DNA of 64,000 nucleotides, taken from NCBI GenBank assembly GCA_964530625.1, contig CAZHAK010000011.1, positions 9,867-73,866 of the forward strand, given 5' to 3'. Below are positions 26,967-35,476 of the stretch, one piece after another. The first letter of the stretch is position 1. Each line of letters begins with the position of its first letter. The position numbers and the translations under genes are program-made. The notes beneath the pieces are model-generated. The model worked only from the letters and a program-made list of their open reading frames with translations. It searched no databases and was not told the origin of the DNA. This stretch comes from JABWCQ01 sp964530625 (lineage in GTDB: Bacteria; Electryoneota; RPQS01).

Positions 26967-29027
26967 CTACTTAACCAGAACCATTCGCTTCTGTTCCGTC
27001 TTGGTATCCGCTTTGAGGCGGTAGATATAGGTACCGGAGGCCAATCCGCTGGCATCAAACTGAACACTATGCACACCCGCATCAACGCGCCCATCCATTA
27101 GACTTTTGACTTCCTGGCCCAGCATATTGAAGACCTTGAGTTCGATGTTTTCGGAAGTTGTTAACTCAAATTCGATGGTCGTCGACGCGTTGAAGGGATT
27201 CGGGTAGTTTTGCTTTAGGACAAGGCTGCCGACCTCGGCTGCGGGAGCCTCATCGTCAAGCGATCTCCGTTGATCGGTGTTATTGCTTACAAAGATCTGG
27301 CTGCCCACGCGTTCCGTGACCTCCCCGTCGGGAAACACCAGGGTGAGAAAGATGTCGTAACTACCACTCGGAACTCCAGCCAAGTCTCCTCTCCACGACT
27401 TCTGATGTGGGTCAAAATCTCTGCAAAGTATAGTCTCGAAGGAATTGTCGTTTGATCTCAGATACAACAATTGTTGACTTGAACTTCGGGCTGTGTGAGA
27501 CCAGCCAAGGCTGAGTTCCAAATTCTGCTCGTCAAATTCAACCTGCCCGAACGCGATTTTTGGCTGAGGCAAAACGGCAAAGTCATTGTCACTGAAATCT
27601 TCCAGCGTACTATCCGTAAAGACGGCTTCAAGTCGCAGTAAGTAGTCACTGCCCACAGGACCTGGATTTACCCAATTCCATGAATTGGATTTACCGTCAA
27701 TTTTTGTCGCAAGCGTCCTGAGATGACGCGGTTCCTTGTCCTTTGTGGTCCAGAGTTCCAAGCGATAGTATTGCGGTATTTGGCCCGGCATCGCCCAGTG
27801 AACGTCATAAGAAAACCCATCGTAAAGTGTGGCTTCACGACTTCCATCAAGCAGCTTAAGAGATGTCGGCGCTGATATCGCAAACTCTTTGGACACGGCG
27901 CCCAGGCGGCGCGTCTCCCCTTCTATGGCTTCAATTCGAAAAGCCAGTCCACTCCCGATCTCGATGGGAGCATCCCATACCCAACTGGTTTCACCAGCGG
28001 GCAAGTTCGAAGCAACGCGCAAGGCACAAGTCAGGCCGCGGTCCTTTGACAGCCAAATCTCATACACCCCGGAGAACTCGCGGTCAGGATCCTTCCAGCT
28101 AAGAGTGATCGGAGAGCCGAAAACAAAAATCTCTCCACCGCGCGGAGAGATGATGTAGGGGCCATTCGAAAAGGCGGCCCCTAGAATATTGTCGTCTCGA
28201 AGCTTCCAGAGGAGATTGCGTGCATCGTCCGCATGATCCTTCCGTTCGTTGACTAACCATTCTAACAACTTGACTGAGTTGTCAAGGTCATCGTTCATCA
28301 GATAACTTTGTGAAAGATACCAGCGCGCCTTCCGCTGCGATTCACCTGTGGTAAGTTTGTCAGCCTCCATCAGCGACTGTATTGCTGCGTCAGAATTCTT
28401 AAGAAGAACTTGACAAACTCCCAGTATTAGCCACCACTCCCCTTGCTCAGGAGACTCTTTCACGGCTCTTGTAAAAAGGCGCTCGGCACGGTTGTAGTCC
28501 CCCTTGGCATATTCAGCCAGGCCGTTTTGATAATTCTCGTTGCCGGGAGGAGGTGATTCTCCTCTGAGTAACAAAGAAGTTGGGCTATCCATCGGTCGAA
28601 CATTAATATAAAGTGAAAACCGGCTGTCCTTTAGATCGGGCATTCTTCCGATTACGAGGAATACCGCAGCAGCCGCTACAGCGATAGACACGCTCCAGTA
28701 TACGACGCGGAATTTCGATTTTTCGGTTGAAGTTTTCATTTTAGTTTGTTGATTCTGTTCACGTTGTTGTATCAATGTGCTCTCGTACGTGACGCCCTGT
28801 CGCTTAAGTTCTTGCAACACTTTTTCCCGACCCGCATGAAGCATTGACGCTGCGTCGTACATCAGAGTCACTTCCTGGTGGCAATGATCGCAGACCAGAA
28901 GATGCTCTTCGAAGGCAGCTTGTTCGACATCAGAAAGCGAACCAATCTCGTATTGGCCGATCAACGCTCCAATCTCCGGGTTGGTGCACTCCAAGTGAGT
29001 GCCGGGTTCGTTATGCAATTCTGTCAT
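26967..29027 (-). CDS. Anti-sigma-like membrane protein: zinc finger, TM helix, TPRs, Ig-like region and T9SS-type C-terminal domain
   Basis: 686 aa. The N-terminal ZAS-type zinc motif H42-x3-C46-x2-C49 (EEHLLVCDHC) is typical of anti-sigma factors and is cytoplasmic. A single transmembrane helix follows at about 108-127. Outside lie TPRs (about 160-260, AEYAKGDYNRAERLFTRAV), PRGGE...ITLSW Ig-like repeats (about 285-480), and a final NYPNPFNASTTIEFEL...GTYIYRL domain ending RMVLVK. The start overlaps the sigma gene stop (ATGA), so the two are coupled. The T9SS-like tail on a membrane-spanning regulator is odd, because such tails normally mark proteins that leave the cell. Here it may serve as an Ig-fold sensor domain. 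Confidence 0.8.
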   Translation of the reverse strand: MTELHNEPGTHLECTNPEIGALIGQYEIGSLSDVEQAAFEEHLLVCDHCHQEVTLMYDAASMLHAGREKVLQELKRQGVTYESTLIQQREQNQQTKMKTSTEKSKFRVVYWSVSIAVAAAAVFLVIGRMPDLKDSRFSLYINVRPMDSPTSLLLRGESPPPGNENYQNGLAEYAKGDYNRAERLFTRAVKESPEQGEWWLILGVCQVLLKNSDAAIQSLMEADKLTTGESQRKARWYLSQSYLMNDDLDNSVKLLEWLVNERKDHADDARNLLWKLRDDNILGAAFSNGPYIISPRGGEIFVFGSPITLSWKDPDREFSGVYEIWLSKDRGLTCALRVASNLPAGETSWVWDAPIEIGSGLAFRIEAIEGETRRLGAVSKEFAISAPTSLKLLDGSREATLYDGFSYDVHWAMPGQIPQYYRLELWTTKDKEPRHLRTLATKIDGKSNSWNWVNPGPVGSDYLLRLEAVFTDSTLEDFSDNDFAVLPQPKIAFGQVEFDEQNLELSLGWSHTARSSSQQLLYLRSNDNSFETILCRDFDPHQKSWRGDLAGVPSGSYDIFLTLVFPDGEVTERVGSQIFVSNNTDQRRSLDDEAPAAEVGSLVLKQNYPNPFNASTTIEFELTTSENIELKVFNMLGQEVKSLMDGRVDAGVHSVQFDASGLASGTYIYRLKADTKTEQKRMVLVK

Positions 29028-29635
29028 GTCAAATGGTCTTTCATCACGATGCGGAGCTTCTTGCGGCAGTCAAAAATTCGTTTGTCAAAAGTGGCTCGTT
29101 TCAACGTCGGCTCAATGCTGGATTGATGTTCCCAGATTTCCAGAATTGTGCGATGCTCCAGCAGTCCCAGGAATATTGCACGGCACTTTAAGGGTAAGTC
29201 TGTGATCGAATCGCAGATGGCCTGAATGAAGTCCTGCTTCTCAAATTTCTCTGCAAAGCTGTCATTATGGCTCAGTAGAGCAGGGTCCATTCTTTCGCCC
29301 TGATCTCCTGCAACTCCTGACAGTCCAGCAACCGCGACATGCCTGCGATTATAGATCTTTTCGGATCTCAAGGCGTCACCGATCTTGTTTTTCAACACAG
29401 CCAACGCGAAAAAGTGCGGATTGTCCTGAATTTCAGGTAGTTTTTCAAGAACAACGACCAGAGTAGACGAGAGGATTTCCCGGTGGTTCATTTCGGACCA
29501 TCCTCGTAGACTGTATTGAACGACCGGCATGAGTCTTACCTCGAGTGCCTTAAAGAGGGCATCCCGGGCAGCTGAGTCATTAGACCGGGAGCCAATGAGG
29601 AGGCTTTGCCAATCTGGGGTGTTTTCTCTACTCAT
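29024..29635 (-). CDS. RNA polymerase sigma factor, ECF-like
   Basis: 203 aa. Region 2-like segment around residues 45-100 (HREILSSTLVVVLEKL, FFALAVLKNKIGDALRSEKIYNRRH) and a region 4-like helix-turn-helix near the C-terminus (DSITDLPLKCRAIFLGLLEHRTILEIWE... and DKRIFDCRKKLR). It is divergent from model ECF factors but recognisable by order and by coupling to the anti-sigma gene. It probably directs transcription of envelope or secretion genes when released by its partner (inference). There is no clear ribosome binding site at the ATG. Confidence 0.75.
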   Translation of the reverse strand: MSRENTPDWQSLLIGSRSNDSAARDALFKALEVRLMPVVQYSLRGWSEMNHREILSSTLVVVLEKLPEIQDNPHFFALAVLKNKIGDALRSEKIYNRRHVAVAGLSGVAGDQGERMDPALLSHNDSFAEKFEKQDFIQAICDSITDLPLKCRAIFLGLLEHRTILEIWEHQSSIEPTLKRATFDKRIFDCRKKLRIVMKDHLT

Positions 29636-30318
29636 TAGGTGGTGTGTTTACCAGTTAAGCCAAGAGTTTGTGATGCTTTCAACGCAAGTTAAGGTAAATT
29701 AAATCGTTAAGATTAATCGGCTGGTCTCAAATTTGAGGAAAGCCTCTCTCGCGCAACCGAGTTGTATGCTTGCTTCAATATGACAAATTAGGGAGAGATA
29801 TGGTAAGTTGCAATAACATATCGCTTTGTATGCACCTTTGCGTCGGACATTGTCAGGCACTTATATCTATAAAGCACCATTTTTAGGGATAAGTCGGGAG
29901 TAAGGCGCGAGGTTCTGGATGTTGGAAGTAGAGGTCTAGACTGGATCGTCCGGTGGCTTAGCTTTACTCTGGGATACAAAGGGGAGGCGTTATCTGCACT
30001 TACATTCTGGGCATACTGCAACCTAAGTTGATCTTGTCAAAGTTGAATCAAGCAACATGATTACATAACTCTACCAATAACTAACTATATATCCAATAAT
30101 ATTTTACAATAGTGCGCCAGAAACCTATGGGCGGAGTCCGAGTTGGCCCCGCACTCAGGTTTTCCGTATATTTCGGGTTACAAAGGCTGAGCGACCTCAT
30201 CACTTGAATATTGATCGCTCTATGATTCCCGGTTCGGCAGTTTCCATGGTATTGGTTCGCAATTCATGCAGGCCACCAGAAATTTCAGACACACTCAAGA
30301 AAGAACAATTCACAACAA
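29636..30318. other. Divergent intergenic region, 683 bases
   Basis: Between the sigma gene and ettA. AT-rich, with no gene I can support; a 77-codon minus-strand frame (29788-30021) has no ribosome binding site or family resemblance. It must hold promoters for both flanking genes, but no -35/-10 pair with good spacing stood out. Confidence 0.4.
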
Positions 30319-31989
30319 ATGGCACCTCAATACATTTTTGTCATGCAGAATCTTGTCAAGCTGTATGGCACGGACAAAGTCCTTGACGATATCAATCTGG
30401 CGTTCTATCCTGGCGCTAAAATCGGCTTGGTCGGTGACAACGGATCAGGCAAGTCCACTTTGCTTCGTATCATGGCAGGGCTTGACAAGGATTTTCAAGG
30501 GTCTGCCGAGCCTGCCAAAGGTGTGCGCGCCGTGCTGGTTGCTCAAGAGCCTGAACTGGACTTGAACAAGACTGTGCGAGAAAACGTGGAGATGGCTTTT
30601 GCTCCTACGCAGACGCTGATTGACAAATACAATCAACTTGCAAATGACATGGCCACGATGGATGGCAAAGAGATGGAAAAGGCGTTGGACCGGATGCAGC
30701 GACTTCAGGATGAGATAGACAAAGTGGACGGCTGGAATCTTGAGCATCAAGTTGAAGTGGCATCGGACGCGCTCTTTTTGCCTGACGGCAACTTAGAAGT
30801 TACGAAAATTTCCGGAGGCGAAAGGCGCCGCGTTGCCCTGTGCAAGGCTCTTATTGAAAAGCCGGACATTCTGCTCCTCGACGAGCCAACCAACCATCTG
30901 GATGCCGAAACGGTATTGTGGCTGGAAAAGCAATTGCGGGAGTTTGAAGGAACGGTCATCATTTCCACTCACGACCGTTACTTTCTCGACAACATCACCA
31001 AATGGATTCTCGAACTCGACGCCGGCAAAGGTATCCCATGGGAGGGTAACTATTCGTCATGGCTTGCTCAGAAGATCGTGCAACTCGAAAGACCTGACAA
31101 AAAAGCATCTGCAAAACTCACGTCGCTAAAGCGCGAACTCGCTTGGATAAATCTGAACCAAAGAGACCGCTTGGTCGAGAGCCATAAGCACGTCACCGAA
31201 TATGAAAAGCGCTCGAAAGAAGTCTTTGATCTCAGCACGCAGGATATGGGTATTCAAATTGCTCCCGGGCCGCACCTCGGCGACGTGGTACTCGAGATCA
31301 ACAATGTTTCGAAAAGCTACAATGACTTAGAATTGATTAAGGACTTCAGCCTCATTCTGCCGCCGGGAAGTATAACGGGAGTCATCGGACCTAACGGCGC
31401 TGGCAAGACTACATTGTTCCGAATGATCACAGGAGAAGAACAGCCGGACGCCGGTTCACTTCGACTCGGGCCGTCCGTCGTGCTTTCCTACGTGAATCAA
31501 CTGCGTGACGATCTGAATGACACGAAGACATTGTTCGAGGAGATTACCGACGGGACGGATACTATCACGATGGGAACCAAAGAAATCTCATCCCGCGCCT
31601 ACGTCTCCAAGTTCAACTTTCGTGGCGGCGATCAGCAGAAATTTGTCGGGAATCTTTCGGGCGGCGAACGTAACCGGGTTCATCTCGCTAAGCTATTACG
31701 CAAAGGCGGTAACTTTCTAATTTTGGACGAGCCCAGTAATGACCTCGACATCACAACATTGCGAATGCTCGAAAACGCGCTACTCGACTTCAACGGCTGT
31801 GTCATGGTCATCAGCCATGACCGCTTCTTTCTTGATCGCATTTGCACCCATATGCTCGCGTTCGAAGGGAATGGTTATGTCCGCTGGTTTGAAGGAAATT
31901 TCGAAGCCTACGAGCAGCACCGGCGCGCGGAACTTGGCGCAAACTACGACCGTCCCAGGCGCTCGCTTTACCGCAAATTGACGGCTTGA
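30319..31989 (+). CDS. ettA: Energy-dependent translational throttle protein EttA (ABC-F)
   Basis: 556 aa, the usual EttA length. Two ABC ATPase domains in one chain without membrane segments: Walker A GDNGSGKST (about 41) and GPNGAGKTT; signatures ISGGERRR and LSGGERNR; Walker B LLLDEPTNHLD and LILDEPSNDLD. The linker between the domains is the P-site tRNA-interaction motif of ABC-F proteins. It binds the ribosomal E site and gates elongation in response to the ATP/ADP ratio. The start MAPQYIFVM matches EttA proteins. Only a weak ribosome binding site is visible. Confidence 0.96.
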   Translation: MAPQYIFVMQNLVKLYGTDKVLDDINLAFYPGAKIGLVGDNGSGKSTLLRIMAGLDKDFQGSAEPAKGVRAVLVAQEPELDLNKTVRENVEMAFAPTQTLIDKYNQLANDMATMDGKEMEKALDRMQRLQDEIDKVDGWNLEHQVEVASDALFLPDGNLEVTKISGGERRRVALCKALIEKPDILLLDEPTNHLDAETVLWLEKQLREFEGTVIISTHDRYFLDNITKWILELDAGKGIPWEGNYSSWLAQKIVQLERPDKKASAKLTSLKRELAWINLNQRDRLVESHKHVTEYEKRSKEVFDLSTQDMGIQIAPGPHLGDVVLEINNVSKSYNDLELIKDFSLILPPGSITGVIGPNGAGKTTLFRMITGEEQPDAGSLRLGPSVVLSYVNQLRDDLNDTKTLFEEITDGTDTITMGTKEISSRAYVSKFNFRGGDQQKFVGNLSGGERNRVHLAKLLRKGGNFLILDEPSNDLDITTLRMLENALLDFNGCVMVISHDRFFLDRICTHMLAFEGNGYVRWFEGNFEAYEQHRRAELGANYDRPRRSLYRKLTA

Positions 31990-32646
31990 CATGGATTAAG
32001 TCGTCTTAGTATGTATGGAGCATAGGTAGCTCCGGAAAAAATTAGACTGCCCGACTAAACTTATCCCCGTCCACAATACTGTATAAGACTGATCTGTTGT
32101 TGCCACATTCGCTGGCAGAAAACGGTTCAGCCTCACCCCCTGCTCTCTCCTCCCGCGTGTGATGGTCAGTATGCTCCTGAACCCCCAGTTTCCGGCATAC
32201 ATCACACACCGCCACCCCTTTCCCAATCTCAACTTCTGCTCCGTGTAGCATCGGAATAACAAACACTGGCTTGTGCTTAGGCCGTGCTGTACGCTACTCC
32301 CCGTTAACAAATATACCACATTTCTCTGGGCTTCAATGTGACGCTGTTCGCCGAGGCAGATCAAGATTGTCCGCAGATTTGGCTGGTGGCTTCTTTTTTG
32401 TTGTGGCTCTACGAGATATCTGCAGCACTCAATATTCTGTTGGAAGCCAACTGTACAAGCCTCGGCGTTCGGATGGCTCGATTGTAACACGACTAACGTG
32501 ACAAAATGAGTCAGATTTAACCACCCGGAGTAATTCATTCTGAGCACGTCAATTAACGAATATTGCTTCATGGCTCGCCCGAATCTGCCGCGCATTCAGT
32601 TTAATCTGACAAAAAATGTCGTATTAAATGAATGTTTCTGATTCTA
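31990..32646. other. Intergenic region between ettA and the aromatic island
   Basis: Apart from the transposase fragment at 32060-32290, nothing gene-like is seen. A 199-codon minus-strand frame (31996-32595) runs across the fragment, but only its middle resembles protein. A small GGAGC/GCTCC hairpin at 32017-32033 lacks a T-tract. Confidence 0.4.
32060..32290 (-). pseudogene. Decayed fragment of an IS3-type transposase OrfA
   Basis: On the minus strand from about 32270 the reading EVEIGKGVAVCDVCRKLGV followed by QEHT matches the helix-turn-helix of IS3-family OrfA proteins (AE-VE--KG--V-EVCRKLGVSEQTYYRWR-EYGG). The YYRW and EYGG blocks are then degraded, and a one-base shift is needed to continue into a VRLNR stretch. 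Nothing recognisable remains of OrfB, and no terminal inverted repeats were found. It marks an old insertion directly upstream of the aromatic degradation island. Confidence 0.55.
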
Positions 32647-32675
32647 TTGCATCAATATTCAGAACAGACTATATT
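32647..32675 (+). promoter_or_regulatory. Candidate promoter of the aromatic degradation island
   Basis: TTGCAT (32647-32652), exactly 17 nt, TATATT (32670-32675). The predicted start is near 32682, giving a leader of about 108 nt to the xdhC ATG at 32790. The leader has room for an operator, but no known aromatic-regulator site was identified. No regulator gene lies in the island. Confidence 0.6.
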
Positions 32676-32789
32676 TGACAACTTGCGATAAACGGGAAGA
32701 ATTGCGCACAGCAAAAGAACTTGCTTTGTTCCATCTTTCGCACCTTGAACAACAAGTAAAGTCTTCAATTACGCTCGCTTTTTCCGGCA

Positions 32790-33632
32790 ATGTGGAACTG
32801 GATTTCAGTCTTAGATAAATGTCGACGGGAATCTCGCGTAATCGCGCTGATCACCGTGATTGAGACGAGCGGCTCAACTCCGCGAGATACCGGCGCAAAA
32901 ATGGTCGTCTTTTCGGATGGTACGTCACGAGGCACGATTGGCGGAGGTCGCGTTGAGTATTTTGCAGTTCAAGATGCGTTGCGCTGTTTGCAGCGCAGCA
33001 AAAGCGAGGTCTTTTCTTATCCCTTGACCCCCGTCTTCGGACAATGTTGTGGTGGAAGTGTACGAGTATTTGTGGAATTATTGAATTTGAATCCGCACCT
33101 ATACATTTTTGGGGCGGGGCACGTTGGACACGCACTATGTCAGACTTTGGAGGGTACAGCCTTCGTCACTCACATCATAGATGCGCGAGCAGAATGGGTT
33201 GAGCATTCCGAGTTGCCTGAGAGTGTACGACGACATGCCACCGACTGGAAAAACTTTGCCGCGCTTGCCAACTGGAGCAAGTCTCGCACCTATGCTGCGA
33301 TTATGACTCCGGAGCATTCGGATGATTTGGAGATAGTCCGCGATCTTTTGCGTCGGCCCTTGCGCTTCTTGGGATTAATAGGTAGCCGAGCTAAATGGAA
33401 ACAATTCTGCAATGTGCTTACTCAGGAAGGATTTCAATCGGCTGAACTCGACCGCGTGCGCTGTCCAATCGGAATTGGAAATACAGGCAAGTCGCCTCGT
33501 GAAATTGCCGTCAGCATCGCTGCCGAAATCCTAATCAACTATCATGAGACTCGAGCAGATTCCCCTAATTCTTCTAGCAGGCGGAAAATCCAGCCGACTC
33601 GGGAGCCCGAAGGGCCTTCTGAAAGTCCATGA
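32790..33632 (+). CDS. xdhC: XdhC-family molybdenum hydroxylase maturation protein
   Basis: 280 aa. XdhC proteins bind sulfurated molybdenum cofactor and insert it into xanthine-dehydrogenase-family enzymes. N-terminal VIETSGSTPRDTGAKM and GTIGGGRVE, a Cys pair (GQCCGGSVRV, about 89-90), and a C-terminal Rossmann domain (LYIFGAGHVGHAL, FLGLIGSRAKW, PIGIGNTGKSPREIAVSIAAEI). Its client here is almost certainly HcrABC, encoded 15 kb downstream. The natural family end (VSIAAEI...) is followed by about 30 extra residues that run 89 nt into the next gene, as if an earlier stop had been lost. The ribosome binding site is weak. Confidence 0.93.
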   Translation: MWNWISVLDKCRRESRVIALITVIETSGSTPRDTGAKMVVFSDGTSRGTIGGGRVEYFAVQDALRCLQRSKSEVFSYPLTPVFGQCCGGSVRVFVELLNLNPHLYIFGAGHVGHALCQTLEGTAFVTHIIDARAEWVEHSELPESVRRHATDWKNFAALANWSKSRTYAAIMTPEHSDDLEIVRDLLRRPLRFLGLIGSRAKWKQFCNVLTQEGFQSAELDRVRCPIGIGNTGKSPREIAVSIAAEILINYHETRADSPNSSSRRKIQPTREPEGPSESP

Positions 33633-34263
33633 CCGGCTCTGGCTGGAGGCACAGTGCGAATCCTTTCGACGGATTGGCGGCAGGATTATTCTGCTGATTC
33701 TGGGATTTGATCGGGAATATTATCTACATACTTTGGGTCTGGATCAGGAAAACCCGGAGCTTCCGATCGAGTACGCTGGCTGCACTGTTTTCGTCCTACG
33801 AAATATGCTGCCCGAATTGGGTCCTTTCACTTCTGTGCAGTGCGCATGCAACTGGATGGTCTCGCACCCTCATTACCCCGCCGCATTTTGTCTATCCATT
33901 GATACACCGGTTCCATCTGAAACCGTGATGAGCGGGCTTGCGGATCAACTGGAGGTTGGCACTTCCGTAGTTCAGCCACGAATGAACAGCTACAATGGCC
34001 ACCCGTTGCTACTGAGTCGGCACTTCTTGCTAGAACTGCTCAGCCTGGATCCAACTTCTGCTGATTCCAGACTGGATATTCAGGTTAGATACTCCCGAGG
34101 CCGCGGCGAAGTACGTTCCCTCCAGGTTGATGACCCTTGTATCCATCTCAACTTAAATACTCCCGACGCGTGGCAGTCTTACATTGGCACTCTGAGTCGA
34201 AACACAGACAATGCCGAACGGACTCCTGAAAACCAACACTCTATAATCGACGACAAACATTAA
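33544..34263 (+). CDS. MobA/MocA-like molybdenum cofactor nucleotidyltransferase
   Basis: 239 aa. NTP-transferase fold with the signature LLAGGKSSRLGSPKGLL at residues about 10-26 and a metal-binding SIDTPVP (about 118-124). Such proteins add CMP (MocA) or GMP (MobA) to molybdopterin. Next to xdhC and with an HcrABC client that uses the cytidine form, a MocA role is favoured, but the sequence does not prove CTP preference. It overlaps xdhC by 89 nt in another frame and precedes bcrC by 13 nt. Confidence 0.85.
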   Translation: MRLEQIPLILLAGGKSSRLGSPKGLLKVHDRLWLEAQCESFRRIGGRIILLILGFDREYYLHTLGLDQENPELPIEYAGCTVFVLRNMLPELGPFTSVQCACNWMVSHPHYPAAFCLSIDTPVPSETVMSGLADQLEVGTSVVQPRMNSYNGHPLLLSRHFLLELLSLDPTSADSRLDIQVRYSRGRGEVRSLQVDDPCIHLNLNTPDAWQSYIGTLSRNTDNAERTPENQHSIIDDKH

Positions 34264-34276
34264 TTGATACTGAACA

Positions 34277-35473
34277 ATGAGCCGTATTGCGACACTGAAT
34301 GCGAATGAAGCGCTGACATTAGAAGAGTCTTACGCCGTCGCGCGCGGACTTTTTGAGGATCTTTCCTTCAGCTATGCCTCAAACTGGAAAGCCCAGCACG
34401 AATCACGCAAAATTGTTGGCTACCTTCCTATATACATTCCGCGGGAAATTGTTCACGCACTCGGCATGATTCCGGTCGGATTATTCGGCGCTGGAGACAG
34501 GATTCCCGTTGTGCGCGGCGATGCCTTCTTCCAATCCTATATCTGTCATCTCCCGCGAACCGTTATTGAAATGGCCTTGAATGGAAGCCTTGACGACTTT
34601 GATGCGTTTGTCTTCCCTGCAATTTGTGACGTCATACGTAATCTCTCCGGGATATTTCAGTTGACGCAAAAGGGCAAGGCAGTCCGGTACCTTGATTTTC
34701 CGCAGAATTTCGACCCGGACGTCGGCGGCCCCTTCTATCGTCACGAGTTGGAACTTCTGATTTCTGAACTCAGCGAGTTAAACGGTGTGAGGCTCGATTC
34801 TGCGGCTCTAAACCGCTCTATAAAGCTCTTTAACGAAAACCGACGTCTCGTTGCACAATTGGGAGATTTTCGCTCTGATTATCCACATAAAATATCAGCG
34901 GTCGATTATTACCTCGTCTTGAGAGCGGGTTATGCGATGCCGATTGAAGATCATAACGCATTTCTGAAACAGATATTAGAACAATTGCCCGCTGTAAATA
35001 TCGAACCGGAAGACAAGATTAGAGTTGTCGTTTCGGGCGCATTTTGCGAACAGCCGCCGATCGGGTTGATTAAGACAATTGAAATTGCAGGCTGCTACAT
35101 TGTAGATGATGACTTTCAGCTCGGACTCAAGTGGATAGAGGAAGACACACCCGACGATTCAAATGATCCGCTCGGCGCACTGGTAACCGCCTATTTGACA
35201 AACAGTACGTTTTCCTCCGCCGTGTACGACGCAGATAACCCCAAGGAAATTCGCTTACAGAAGCAAGTCAAGGCCCGCCGCGCCGACGGAGTCATCTTCT
35301 GTGCGCCGAGTTTTTGCGATCCTGCGCTGCTTGATCGTCCTATTCTGGAAAAGGGCATGGACAAAGCTCGTGTTCGTCACGTCAGTTTTCAATACCACGA
35401 AAATCTGGGGCAATTTCACGTCGTGAAGGAACAAGCAGGGACATTTGCCGACATTATCAAACTCTGGAACTAA
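34277..35473 (+). CDS. bcrC: Class I benzoyl-CoA reductase subunit C (BcrC/BadD/HgdB superfamily)
   Basis: 398 aa. One of two active-site subunits of ATP-dependent benzoyl-CoA reductase, which reduces benzoyl-CoA to cyclohexa-1,5-diene-1-carbonyl-CoA. HgdB-like fold; cysteines in YICHLPRT, FPAICDVIRN and the C-terminal CAPSFCDPALL are placed to bind a 4Fe-4S cluster. The gene is first in a bcrC-bcrB-bcrA-bcrD order identical to the Thauera aromatica operon, and its length fits (about 380-400 aa). The gap to bcrB is 3 nt. Confidence 0.9.
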   Translation: MSRIATLNANEALTLEESYAVARGLFEDLSFSYASNWKAQHESRKIVGYLPIYIPREIVHALGMIPVGLFGAGDRIPVVRGDAFFQSYICHLPRTVIEMALNGSLDDFDAFVFPAICDVIRNLSGIFQLTQKGKAVRYLDFPQNFDPDVGGPFYRHELELLISELSELNGVRLDSAALNRSIKLFNENRRLVAQLGDFRSDYPHKISAVDYYLVLRAGYAMPIEDHNAFLKQILEQLPAVNIEPEDKIRVVVSGAFCEQPPIGLIKTIEIAGCYIVDDDFQLGLKWIEEDTPDDSNDPLGALVTAYLTNSTFSSAVYDADNPKEIRLQKQVKARRADGVIFCAPSFCDPALLDRPILEKGMDKARVRHVSFQYHENLGQFHVVKEQAGTFADIIKLWN

Positions 35474-35476
35474 CCG

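Noticed and set aside
26712..27101. 129-codon plus-strand frame
   Set aside because: Its second half is antisense to the conserved T9SS-type tail of the anti-sigma gene.
29788..30021. 77-codon frame in the sigma-ettA gap
   Set aside because: No start signal, no family likeness; composition like random AT-rich DNA.
32017..32033. GGAGC/GCTCC hairpin after ettA
   Set aside because: Five-base stem without a T-tract on the plus strand; too weak to call a terminator.
31996..32595. 199-codon minus-strand frame after ettA
   Set aside because: Only a short inner part resembles a transposase, in a frame that shifts; treated as a pseudogene fragment in a non-coding gap.
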